Origin: Arachis hypogaea
Lineage: Eukaryota > Streptophyta > Magnoliopsida > Fabales > Fabaceae
Reading direction: 5' to 3'
DNA: 64,000 nt
NCBI RefSeq assembly: GCF_003086295.3
Contig: NC_092051.1
Span: 76,013,772-76,077,771 of the forward strand
Of this stretch, positions 48,290 through 58,609 are shown piece after piece. Both the position numbers and the translations under genes were made by a program. Positions within the stretch are counted from its first letter, which is position 1. Each line of letters opens with the position of its first letter. The notes beneath the pieces were generated by a model. That model had not been told where the DNA came from. It was given only the letters and a program-made list of their open reading frames with translations, and made no database searches.

Positions 48290-49135
48290 GGATAGAATTC
48301 AAGTTCTTCGGAGAGCTTTCCTTTTGGAATTTTCATAATAGTTTTCGGAGAGCTTTTGAACTTGAGTGAACTTTAATTTCTTTGTTTTCATTGCTTTCAA
48401 TTTCATTTACACTTGTCTTGGATCTTGGATTGGAGAATTGAAGAAATTCTGTTTCAATCTCAATCTTGGATCTCTCTGTTTCTTTTACTGTTAATTGAAT
48501 TTAAGTTTCTGTTAATTGCTCCTCATCTCCTTTCTTTGCAATTTACAATTTCCTTGCAATTGTTCTTGTTGGATCTAGGAAGGCATTGAGATCTAGACTT
48601 GGTTTTCTAGTCTCTGGGTCCTGAGAACCAAATCCCCAATTTACATTCTGTTTCTTTCCTTTCTATGTTCATTTACTTTTCTGCTTCATATCCGGTTCAA
48701 TCCCAATTTCCTTTTCCCTCTTCTGTTTGATGCAATTTAATTTTTTCTTGTTTAATTTCTGCAAATCCACATCCCAATCCCCTTTACATTTCAAGCAATT
48801 TACATTCCTTGCGCTTTAAGATTCCGCAATTTACATTTCTTGCACTCTAAGCTTCTGCCATTTAATTTCTTGTCCTTTACGTTTCAGCAATTTATTTCTT
48901 GTTCTCTTTACTTCAATGCAATTTAATTTCTGCAAATCACAAAACACTCAACCAAATCTTGATTCGCTTGACTAAATCAACCACTAAACTAAAATTGCTC
49001 AATCCTTCAATCCCTGTGGAATCGACCTCACTCCCGTGAGTTTTTATTACTTGATGCGACCCGGTGCACTTGCCGGTTAGTTTTGGGTATTTTGGGAGAA
49101 ATTTATTTTTCCTCCAAAATATCTCATCAAGTTTT

Positions 49136-49153
49136 TGGCGCCGTTGCCGGGGA
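49136..49153 (+). other. Primer binding site of H (tRNA-Asp)
   Basis: TGGCGCCGTTGCCGGGGA is the exact complement of the plant tRNA-Asp 3' end. It lies six bases after the LTR. This is the primer type known for Athila-lineage elements. 49154-49323 is leader without a gene. Confidence 0.9.
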
Positions 49154-49323
49154 TTGATTAGATTGACAATGATTAAGTGAGGTGGTAATCTAGATCAAGC
49201 ACTTTTTCTTTGATTTTGATTAACCCACTAACTGTTTGATTTTTTGCTTAAACTAACTAACACTTCAATCTGGCAGTAAATTGAAGTGTCACTGGTTTTG
49301 TGCATTCCTCATGCTCTGCTTGT

Positions 49324-52191
49324 ATGTCAGGTACAAGAAGAATCATACCCAATTTTCATGAACAAGACGAAAGAACTCTCAGGAGGTTAAGAAGAGCTGA
49401 AAGAGGGAAAAACATTGTTGGAGAAGAGGAATCAGACGAAGAATTCCAAGAGATGGAGGAACATTTAACCAATCCACCAGGTGGAGAAGACAACAACAAT
49501 GGCAACCCACCCCAGAGGAGAGTTTTGGCTTCCTATACCTTTGCAAATCCTAGACATTGTGGGAGCAGCATCTTGGCTCCAAATGTCAATGCTAACAATT
49601 TTGAACTCAAGCCACAACTCATCACGTTGGTTCAGAACAATTGCTCTTTTGGTGGAGGACCACTTGAGGACCCACATCAACATTTATCCACTTTCTTGAG
49701 GATATGCAACACTGTCAAAACTAATGGAGTGCCCCCTGACAGTTACAAACTGATGCTATTCCCATTTTCTCTCAGGGACAAGGCCACTCAATGGTTGGAA
49801 TCGTTTCCAAGGGACAACATTAATAACTGGGATGATTTGGTAACTAAATTCCTTGCCAAATTTTATCCACCTCAGAGGATTATAAGGTTAAAGGCTGAGG
49901 TACAAACATTTACACAAATGGAGGCCGAACCCATCTATGAGGCATGGGAAAGGTACAAGGCTCTGATCAGGAAATGTCCCCCTGCCATGTTTAATGAGTG
50001 GGAGAAACTTCAAAACTTCTATGAAGGCTTAACACTGAAGTCCCAGGAAGCTTTGGATCACTCAGCTGGAGGTTCCTTACAACTCATGAAAACTGCAGAA
50101 GAGGCTCAAGAACTCATTGATATGGTGTCCAACAACCAATATTTCTTTGCTCATCAAAGAGGCCGCCAACCATCACAAAGGAGAGGAGTAATGGAGTTAG
50201 AAGGAGTGGATTCAATCCTGGCTCAAAACAAGATGATGCAGCAGCAAATTCAACAACAATTTGAGCAAATGGCCAAGAGGATTGATAGTCTCCAAGTTGC
50301 AGCAGTTAACACTAGCCAACCATCAACCACATGGGGACAGAGTGAAGAAACTCAAGAAGAACAACAACAAGAGCAAGTACAGTATATGCACAACCAAGGA
50401 CCAAATGAAGTGTATGGTGATACATACAATCCATCCTGGAAAAACCACCCAAACCTCAGATGGGGAGATAACCATGCCCAAAACCAACAACCATGGCAGA
50501 GGAACTCAAACCAACACAACCCAAGAAGCAACCAAAATCACAACCAGCAGTAGACTAACCAAAACCCCTACAGAAAACCTCAAAACAACTACCCCAACCT
50601 CAACCAATACCAATCTAATAACCAACCCACCAACCAAAATGCCTACCATCCACCACCCACATCTCATAACCCACCTCAAATATCACCTGAAGCCCAAAGA
50701 ATCACTCACTTGGAGGCCATGATAGACAAAATGTTGAAACACCAAGAAATGGTAGCCAAGAATCAGGAAGCCTCTATGAAGAGCCTAGAGAGACAGATGG
50801 GGCAACTCTCCAAGCAAGTATCTGTTGAGAGACCTTCAAACTCACTGCCCAGTGACACAATTCCAAATCCCAAGGAGGAATGCAAGGCAATACAATTGAG
50901 GAGTGGGAGAACATTGATAAGCAACAATGACACTACAAAGAAGCAAGCAGAGAACATCAAAGAACCAACGGAGGATGAGAAGCACACAAAGGCAGATGAG
51001 GCTAATAAGCAAGTTGTGATGCCAAACAAAGGCACTGAGAAACTCAAAGAGAAGGACAACCAGCCACATAGCTCAAAGGAAGTAGCTCAGGGGCAGCAGC
51101 AAATAGGAAAAAGCATCACACCTCCACTGCCTTACCCTCAGAGGTTCAACAAAGAGGTTAAAGACCAGCATTTTCACAAATTCCTTGAGACTTTTAAGAA
51201 GCTGGAAATCAATATTCCCTTGGCTGAAGCACTTGAACAAATGCCTCTATATTCCAAGTTTCTGAAGGATCTTATCAACAAGAAAAGAAGCTGGGATGAG
51301 AAAGAAACCATAATGATTGCTGAGGAATGCAGGGCCTTGATTCAAAAGGGGCTTCCTCCCAAGCTTGAGGACCCAGGAAGCTTCCTGTTGCCTTGCACCA
51401 TTGGGGAATTGACAATTACTAAAGCAATGTGCGATCTCGGAGCAAGTAATAACTTAATATCATCCTCCTTGGTGAAAAAGCTGCAAATAGAGGAGGTCAA
51501 ACCAACACAAATGTCTCTAAAGCTGGTAGACAAGTCAATGGTATATCCCAGGGGTGTAATTGAAAATATTTTGGTCAAGGTGGACAGTTTTATATACCCT
51601 GCTGATTTTGTGGTTCTAGAATCAAACAATGATGATGGTGACTCTGTTATACTGGGAAGGCCATTCTTGGCCACTGCTAGAGCTATCATAGACGTAGAGG
51701 AAGGGGAATTAACTCTCAGGATGCATGACCAGAGTGTTACTCTGAAGGTTTTACCAGAGGCACAAATTAGCAAGGAAAAGAAAGACTATATGAAAAATGA
51801 CCAGGAAAGTCACAGCAACATCCCAATGCTAAGGATTGTGCAGACTGATGAAAAAGCCCAAGAGGATATTAGAGTACTGGCCACTGAAAAGAGAGGTCCC
51901 CAAGGAAAGCCTACAGCCAGAAAAGAAAGATCAACAAAAGGAAAGATGAAGCGCAGAAACAAAGCAAAAAGGGGCTGGAAGAATAGAAAGATTCCAACAG
52001 AGGGGCTTTCTAAAGGTGACAAAGTGCAACTGATATATCAACAGCTGGGGGCAAATCAACAAACCGAGGATTACTACACTGTCAGCAACATACTATCATT
52101 AGAGCATGCTGAAATTGAACACCAGAGAACAAAGAAGAGGATCACGGTCAGGGGAGACAAATTGAGGCCCTACAAGCACCAACCACCATAA
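49324..52191 (+). CDS. Element H gag-protease with integrase-like tail, one in-frame TAG
   Basis: I start at the ATG at 49324 (MSGTRRIIPNF) because G starts at the same place. An upstream in-frame ATG at 49300 exists. Gag core at about residues 95-240: ELKPQLITLVQNN, YKLMLFPFSLRDKATQW, WDDLVTKFLAKFYPPQRIIR. A long Q/N-rich tract (about 320-450) follows, with a TAG at 50551-50553. The frame is open again immediately after it, through to 52191. Protease: CDLGAS at about residue 704 (51433-51444), then VILGRPFLATARAIID. The C-terminus (SKGDKVQLIYQQLG...SLEHAEIEH...ITVRGDKLRPY) resembles an Athila integrase end. There is no CCHC zinc knuckle. It would form particles and process itself. Whether the TAG is read through or is a fresh mutation is open. 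Confidence 0.85.
50551..50553 (+). other. In-frame TAG between gag and protease of H
   Basis: Context CAG CAG TAG ACT AAC, in the middle of a Q/N-rich tract. No other stop interrupts the frame for 956 codons. One C-to-T change from CAG would explain it. G body 1 has a TAA at or next to the corresponding codon. Confidence 0.85.
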
Positions 52192-53342
52192 AAGAAAGCC
52201 TCAATGTCAAGCTAGTGACAATAAAAGAGCGCTCCATGGGAGGCAACCCATGCTTTAAGATTCATGTCATTTTACATTCAATAAATTATGATCACTTGAT
52301 GCATGAATTCTTTTCTCTTTTCATGAACATGTCCATTTATTGCATACACTATTTTGAAACATATACTAAGTTCGATGTATCTTCAAGCACACTTAACCAA
52401 TATTACAAAGGATTCTGTTTCACATGCTTAAAATGTTTTGATAGAGCATATGGCCGAACACTAAGTTTGGTGTCCACATAGCTTCATGAAAATTTGAAAC
52501 TCATGCATCAATAATCATACATTTGTTATTTTCCAAAACCTTATAAATAGAAATTTTTTTTTCGATAATGAAGGCATTAATTGTGATGTACCCTTTGACA
52601 AGAAACAAGTTTGGTGTTCATCAAACCTTGATGCACCGATTCAAGGATGCAATTAATCCTTCATGAAAAAAAAAAAGAGAAAAAGAAAGTATGATGAAAA
52701 CAATTCTTATGAACATTTAACATTTGAACTTCACCAATTGGAGGAAGAAACTCATTTTCTTTATACATTACCAAACACTAAGTTTGGTGTCCTCCAAAGA
52801 GAGTGTCACGGTTCACAAGAGATAAGAATTGATGGTTCACATATTTTTACTAAAAAGAACAATATTGCTACGGTTGGATAAGACTAATGTATGTTGTCTT
52901 GTTGTGATGACTAGGAGGTCAAAGAATCTTCAATGAAAAAGACAAGACAAAGGAAAGCATAGCATAAGGACAAAATCCTATCACATGCTTCAAGGAAGAA
53001 ATCTGCCACTCCTTGAGAATGATCACGGCAAAGGCAAGGGAAGGAGCAAATTTTGTCTTCATTCATCCTTACATGCATACCTTTGATCTCCATAGTGTCT
53101 AATTGCATCCTAGCCCTTCATTGCTCATTTAAAAGCATACCACCTTCAAGCCATGCACATGACCGAATCACTCCTCAACATAACAAGCCTTGTGCAACCT
53201 TTCTTCTACTTTAAACTCCAACCACTTAAACTTCTCTTCATAACTTCTTGTCATAGCAAGTCCGGACCTAATCTCTTTTCCTCCAAACACACATCAAACT
53301 CTCCAACATTCTTCACATTCCCTGTCAACCAACCAAGTGATC
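52192..53342 (+). other. Element H spacer between gag-pro and ORF2
   Basis: No gene. PPT-like words TAAGTTTGGTGT lie at 52462-52473 and 52779-52790, with variants at 52368-52379 and 52606-52617. Two lie in hairpins CCAAAC-ACTAA-GTTTGG (52771-52787) and CCGAAC-ACTAA-GTTTGG (52454-52470, one G-U pair). The rest is A/T-rich. Confidence 0.7.
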
Positions 53343-54872
53343 ATGGCATCCTCCTCAAGAACCAAACGACAAAAAGGAAAAGATCCAATAGTAGAGGAAG
53401 AAACAGATGAATATGACCAACGGAGGTTCAAGTCTTGGTCTCATCAAATGCAAATTCAATGGATGAACGAGAAAATAATCTATCCTGAAATTCCATTCAT
53501 GTTGCCGGAGGATGGATGTCAAGAAATAAAGAACAAAATCCGGAAGAGGAGATGGGAGGAACTTACATCACCAGCCACCCGAATTAATACCAATATCATA
53601 AGAGAGTTCTATGCAAATGTCCCAAGGATTGACATGCGTGAACCCCCAACGTACAAGAGCTATGTGCGTGGGGTGGAAGTAGACTTTAGCCCGGATGCAA
53701 TCAAGAAAGTCTTGAAACTAAAATCAGTCCGCTTTGATGAACCGGGATACCAACAAAGATTGAATGAGGAGCAGGATTATGAGGAGATTGCAAGAGACAT
53801 TTGTTTTGAGAACTCAGAATGGGAAGGAGATAACAAGAACAGATACAAGTTCCTGAAGAGATGTAACCTCAATCCAGAAGCAAAAGGATGGTATGAGTTG
53901 ATGAAAAGGTCAATTCTGGGGACAGTGAACACCTCAGAAGTTAACAGGGAGAGAGCCTTAAAGCTGCATTGTATCATGGTGGGTGGAGAGATAAGAGTTC
54001 ATGAAATCCTTGCAAGAGACATTCAAAAGATAGCTGAAAAGAATTCGGCCGGATCTTGGTTGTACTATCCGAGCACCATTTGGAGGTTGTGTGCAAAGGC
54101 TAAAGTTCCATTGGAAGAGGAGAATCCAATGTGGTTAAGCCAAGGCATGCCCATAACCATTAAACGAATGATGATGCCCCTTGAAGCACATCAAGGCCGA
54201 AGACCACATGGAGGAAGGGAAAGAGAAGAGCCAATGGAAGAAGATGAGCCACACACAGAAGAAGAGCCACAAGAGGAGGAGGAACAGCCACACTTTTTCC
54301 CACATGGCAATATGGATATGACTCAAATGCAAGAAGCAATAGGGAGATTGTCTCAACAGTACACGAGAATCCAAGAGAGGCAAGAGGAATACCATTCTCT
54401 GTACATGCAAAATCAACAAGCACAAGAAGAAAGAGAGCTAAGAATAATAAACAAACAAAATGAATTCGAGTCAAGATTTCTTGCGATGCAAGAAGAACAT
54501 GCCTTTCAATCTCATGAATCTTTTGGGAAGTTGGAACAAATGCAAGCTGAAAGTTTGAAGGCTTTCAAGGAGTTCACAACACTCCAAGATGCAAGGTATG
54601 AAGTGCAAGCCGATTATAATGTCAATAGCCAAACCAAACTGAACTATATTGGAGAACATTTGCACAACATGGATCCGGCATTCCCAACCTTTGATGAATT
54701 CTTTAAAATGAGAAGTGAGGTAGAAGTGAACAGGGCTATGAGACTCGAAGATAGAGTGGATGAGGCTATGAATAAGGCTGGCTTTTGGCAAGATCAACAG
54801 GCACCAAACAAGGATGGTGGGAACACTAGCAGTCAAGTGTATGAAAGGAGAAAGAAAAGGCATGACAAATGA
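53343..54872 (+). CDS. Element H ORF2, intact 'putative plant transposon protein'
   Basis: Open frame. The ATG at 53343 (MASSSRTKRQKG) is the conserved start in F, G and H, and an ATG two codons upstream exists. Counting from 53337, in order: a basic, nuclear-localisation-like N-terminus (5-20); a globular region 60-265 with REFYANVPRIDM (89-100), VRGVEVDFSPDAIKKVL (110-126), GWYELMKRSILGTVNTSEV (184-202) and HCIMVGGEIRVHEIL (211-225); an acidic linker (298-318); a Gln/Glu-rich coiled coil (325-415); a conserved segment around DYNVNSQTKLNYIGEHLHNMDP; and a Lys-rich end. The globular part fits the Pfam-type family Transposase_32 (PF20167). No DDE-type motif is obvious to me. Function unknown, with nuclear import, cDNA handling or an env-like role only possible. 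It is the one undamaged ORF2 of five in the window. Confidence 0.85.
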   Translation: MASSSRTKRQKGKDPIVEEETDEYDQRRFKSWSHQMQIQWMNEKIIYPEIPFMLPEDGCQEIKNKIRKRRWEELTSPATRINTNIIREFYANVPRIDMREPPTYKSYVRGVEVDFSPDAIKKVLKLKSVRFDEPGYQQRLNEEQDYEEIARDICFENSEWEGDNKNRYKFLKRCNLNPEAKGWYELMKRSILGTVNTSEVNRERALKLHCIMVGGEIRVHEILARDIQKIAEKNSAGSWLYYPSTIWRLCAKAKVPLEEENPMWLSQGMPITIKRMMMPLEAHQGRRPHGGREREEPMEEDEPHTEEEPQEEEEQPHFFPHGNMDMTQMQEAIGRLSQQYTRIQERQEEYHSLYMQNQQAQEERELRIINKQNEFESRFLAMQEEHAFQSHESFGKLEQMQAESLKAFKEFTTLQDARYEVQADYNVNSQTKLNYIGEHLHNMDPAFPTFDEFFKMRSEVEVNRAMRLEDRVDEAMNKAGFWQDQQAPNKDGGNTSSQVYERRKKRHDK

Positions 54873-55902
54873 AAGGTGGACTTGCTCCTTGTTCATCACT
54901 ACAAAGAAAAAAACATGCATTCTATCTGTTCTAAGTTGTCTTTGCATTTCTAAGTAGTCTTCTTAATTAAAAGCCTTTGCATTATGTTTGTTTCTTTTAA
55001 ATAAGTAGGCTAGTTTATGTGTGTGCTTGTGTGTTTATTTTCACTTGACAAGAAGCATGTGTTGTCCCCTGCATCTTTAAATTCAATAAAAGAAAAAGTT
55101 TGAATGTGAAGTGAAATGGTCTCTGTTAGATAGAAGTAGAATAAAAGTAAGTGGTGTTATGTGTGTGATTGTATGATAGCTCACTTTTAGTGAATAAGAG
55201 AACTAGGATGTCTCCTCTTAAGTAGAAAGTAGCTACTGTCTATGAATCTCAATCGAATAAAAATCCTTGGTTAGAAAGAAAAACATAAAGAAAGAAAAAA
55301 GGGAGAAAAAGAAATAGCCAAAGAGTGGCAGAACAAAAGAAAACAAAAATTAACAAAGTTGGACACCAATAGCTTGAACCTTAGAATATATGCCTGTAGT
55401 GTCTTTGTATTAGGATCTGCTTGGATTATTAAGCTCTTTGGAGTGCATCAACACTTGGTGACTTAGGTTAACTAATCCGGGATCATCAGCTGAAAGTCCA
55501 CTATCAAGAGCAACCTAACTACAAGGCATTTAGTAGCCCAAAGAGGTGCTGGGCATCAATGTTTTAAGAAGGAATGTGAGCCAAGTGTCTATAGTGAATA
55601 ATGTGTCAAGTATAAAGAAAAGAAAATGAACTTGCTACACATGACACTCAAATAAAGCTTATGAACAAAGTAATAGCCAAGGATAAAGGAATAATGAGAG
55701 GTCATAGCAGTATGTCACTTGAAGCTTGAAGGAGACTTTCTAGGCCTAGGAGTCAATAAGAAGTGAGTATTTGCATATCCACACAAAACCCCATGAACTA
55801 TCAATAATACTCTGCTAGCATGAACTTCCTCTTCCATTTCATTCTTTCTTCTCAATAATTCATTTCTTGCTTGGGGACAAGCATGCTTTAAGTTTGGTGT
55901 TG
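54873..55902 (+). other. 3' UTR and PPT of element H
   Basis: Noncoding. The conserved block (GGACACCAATAGCTTGAACC...TAGGATCTGCTTGG) is at 55361-55432. The PPT hairpin TGCTTG-GGGA-CAAGCA is at 55868-55883. The PPT-position word TAAGTTTGGTGT is at 55889-55900, followed by TG and the LTR start. Confidence 0.8.
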
Positions 55903-57652
55903 TGATGACAACTCATCCTAGCCTATTTTAACTAGTCTTTTTCTTTTGTTTTCATTAGAATTATGCACTTTCTTGAGCTACAAGCAAGCTAATTGAGTAG
56001 ATTTTCATGTTTCCCTTGATTGAACCAACCATATATGAATTTATGCCATTTCATGAGGTTTTATGCTATATTTGTTGCATATTATGAAAGAATGAATATC
56101 TCATGATTTTGAGCATAGCTTTGATGAGTTTGGTTGATTAATGATAGGTGAAGAAAGCTTGGAGAAAGGTTGAAGCAAAGAGGAATGGCTAGGAGTGAAG
56201 AGAGGACAATGGAATAAGTGAAATTGAACCAGGAAGCAAGAAGTTAGCCCTAACGTTAGCCCCCTAACTTGGAGGCTAACGTTGGAACTTGAAATTTCCT
56301 CCCTGGCCATCCCACGTTTGCGCCAACGTTAGCCCCCTAACTTGGAGGCTAACGTTGGCACATGAATTCCTCCCTGGCCATCCAACGTTTGCACCAACGT
56401 TAGCCCCCTAACTTGGAGGCTAACGTTGGCACATGAAAACATAAGGGAGAGGGGCCAACGTTTGCGCCAACGTTAGCCCCCTAACTTGGAGGCTAACGTT
56501 GGCACCACAAGCACACTAGACAAGGCCAACGTTAGGGTCAAAGTTAGACCCCTAACGTTGGCACCAACGTGCATACCAGAAAAATGTGTTTGCTGATGTG
56601 AAAAGTTGGAGCCAAAGTTAGACCCCTAAACCCCTAACTTTGGCTCAAACTTTTGGTCCAACTTTTGCTAACCTCAAACCCGGTTCAATTGGTTCACTTT
56701 GGTTCTTCTTCAAACTTCAAGAGCAATCAACCAAGGCCTCTTTCAACCCAATTCCACCAAGAGCAAAGGCCCAACTCAAGGCTTGAAGATCATTTGAAGA
56801 AAGTGTATAAATAGGATAGAATTCAAGTTCTTCGGAGAGCTTTCCTTTTGGAATTTTCATAATAGTTTTCGGAGAGCTTTTGAACTTGAGTGAACTTTAA
56901 TTTCTTTGTTTTCATTGCTTTCAATTTCATTTACACTTGTCTTGGATCTTGGATTGGAGAATTGAAGAAATTCTATTTCAATCTCAATCTTGGATCTCTC
57001 TGTTTCTTTACTGTTAATTGAATTTAAGTTTCTGTTAATTGCTCCTCATCTCTTTTCTTTGCAATTTACAATTTCCTTGCAATTGTTCTTGTTGGATCTA
57101 GGAAGGCATTGAGATCTAGACTTGGTTTTCTAGTCTCTGGGTCCTGAGAACCAAATCCCCAATTTACATTCTGTTTCTTTCCTTTCTATGTTCATTTACT
57201 TTTCTGCTTCATATCCGGTTCAATCCCAATTTCCTTTTCCCTCTTCTGTTTGATGCAATTTAATTTTTCCTTGTTTAATTTCTGCAAATCCACATCCCAA
57301 TCCCCTTTACATTTCAAGCAATTTATATTCCTTGCGCTTTAAGATTCCGCAATTTATATTTCTTGCACTCTAAGCTTCTGCCATTTAATTTCTTGTCCTT
57401 TACGTTTCAGCAATTTATTTCTTGTTCTCTTTACTTCAATGCAATTTAATTTCTGCAAATCACAAAACACTCAACCAAATCTTGATTCGCTTGACTAAAT
57501 CAACCACTAAACTAAAATTGCTCAATCCTTCAATCCCTGTGGGATCGACCTCACTCCCGTGAGTTTTTATTACTTGATGCGACCCGGTGCACTTGCCGGT
57601 TAGTTTTGGGTATTTTGGGAGAAATTTATTTTTCCTCCAAAATATCTCATCA
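55903..57652 (+). repeat. 3' LTR of element H
   Basis: TGATGACAACTC...TCTCATCA, 1750 bp, near-identical to the 5' LTR. TATA box at 56806-56813. Confidence 0.95.
56250..56645. repeat. CCAACGTTAGCC hairpin array, 3' LTR of H
   Basis: The same four-hairpin array as in the 5' LTR, with no change in copy number. The first copy reads CTAACGTTAGCC, which breaks one stem pair. Confidence 0.92.
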
Positions 57653-58609
57653 ATAGTATCCTTGACTCGGACGGTCATAAAAATTATAGGTAACCACCAA
57701 GGTGTTGTCTTCTTGGAGACTTGGACATTGATCCGTGTAGTGGGAGTAGCAAGAGCAAATACCACATACTCTTTGAGAGACCAATTGTTGACTTTGTTGT
57801 TGAGGAGGTGGTAGAGGTTGTTGTTGATGAAATGGAGGTTGTTGTTGATTTATTTGGAGTTGCTTTAGAATGCTTGTCATCTCGCCCAAGGTTTTAGTAA
57901 GGGCAGCGGTCTCACCACTAGAAGAAACTTCATTAACGGCTCTAGGGTGATTGTTCCTTTGTCTAGCATGCACAGTAGACTCGGCCAAATCGGAGATCAA
58001 TTACCATGCCTCCTCCGCTATTCTATATTTTGTCAAGGAACCATTGCTTGAAGCATCTAGGAGGATCTTGTCTTGCGGTTTCATTCCTTGACAAAAATAG
58101 CTAATCAAGACTAGAATGTCAATCATATGGTTGGGGCATGAGTCAAGAAGCTTTCGGAATTGTTTCCAACACTCGTATAGAGTCTCCAATTCACCTTGGA
58201 CAATGCATGAAATTTCTTTTCGCAACTTATCGATCACTGCCGCAAGAAAGAATTTTTCTAAGAATTCTCTTCCAAGCAAGTCCCAATCACCAACAATCTC
58301 ACTAGGCAAAGAGTAGAACCACTCCTTGGCTCTCCCTTCAAGAGAGAAAGGAAAAGCATACAACGAAACCGCAACTTCACTAGAACCTTCCCGCCTAGTA
58401 GTGGAGCATACACCTTGGAAGTCCCTAAGGTGTCTAATAGGATCTTGAGCGGGAAGTCCTTGGTACTTGGGAAGAAGATTGATCAAAGTGGTTTTGAGCT
58501 CAAAATTAGCATTCAAGTCCGGATGACGAATGTGAGTAGGTTGAAGAACAAGATCCGGAGGACCGGCTTCCTTGAGAGTGACTCGCCTTGGAGCGGCCAT
58601 AGTGTTCAT
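57653..58609 (-). pseudogene. Element E gag, right of insertion H
   Basis: Starts MNTMAAPRRVTLKEAG at 58609. Capsid-type core: FELKTTLINLLPKYQGLPAQDP, AFPFSLEGRAKEWFYSLP, LGREFLEKFFLAAV. A TAA at 58001-58003 interrupts the frame after EEAW, where CAA (Gln) is likely original. The same frame then continues as LISDLAEST through a Gln/Pro-rich linker to a perfect CX2CX4HX4C zinc knuckle (57725-57766: CGICSCYSHYTDQC). Element H is inserted 70 bases beyond the knuckle, and the gag tail resumes at 47378. Gag packages element RNA, and the knuckle binds it. Confidence 0.85.

Larger units (their letters stand above)
47379..49129 (+). repeat. 5' LTR of element H
   Basis: TGATGACAAGTC...TCTCATCA, 1751 bp. 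TATA box TATAAATA at 48282-48289. U5 carries CCTGTGGAATCGACCTCACTC. Confidence 0.95.
47379..57652 (+). mobile_element. Element H: complete young non-autonomous LTR element
   Basis: 10,274 bp, plus strand, with perfect 5-bp duplication ATAGT (47374-47378 and 57653-57657). LTRs are 47379-49129 and 55903-57652. The primer site is an exact match to the tRNA-Asp 3' end. Genes are gag-protease-tail (49324-52191, one stop) and ORF2 (53343-54872, open). There is no RT, RNase H or integrase core, so it would need those activities from another element. By eye the LTRs differ at about fifteen positions in 1750 (about 99% identity), so it is the most recent arrival here. It disrupts the gag of E. Same family plan as F and G, but a distinct LTR. 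Confidence 0.93.

Noticed and set aside
49136..49153. tRNA gene fragment
   Set aside because: Only the 18 bases of a primer binding site match tRNA-Asp, and no tRNA body is present.
53343..54872. ORF2 as a DNA transposase
   Set aside because: The family label contains 'transposase', but I see no DDE motif, and the gene lies inside LTR elements. I leave the function open.
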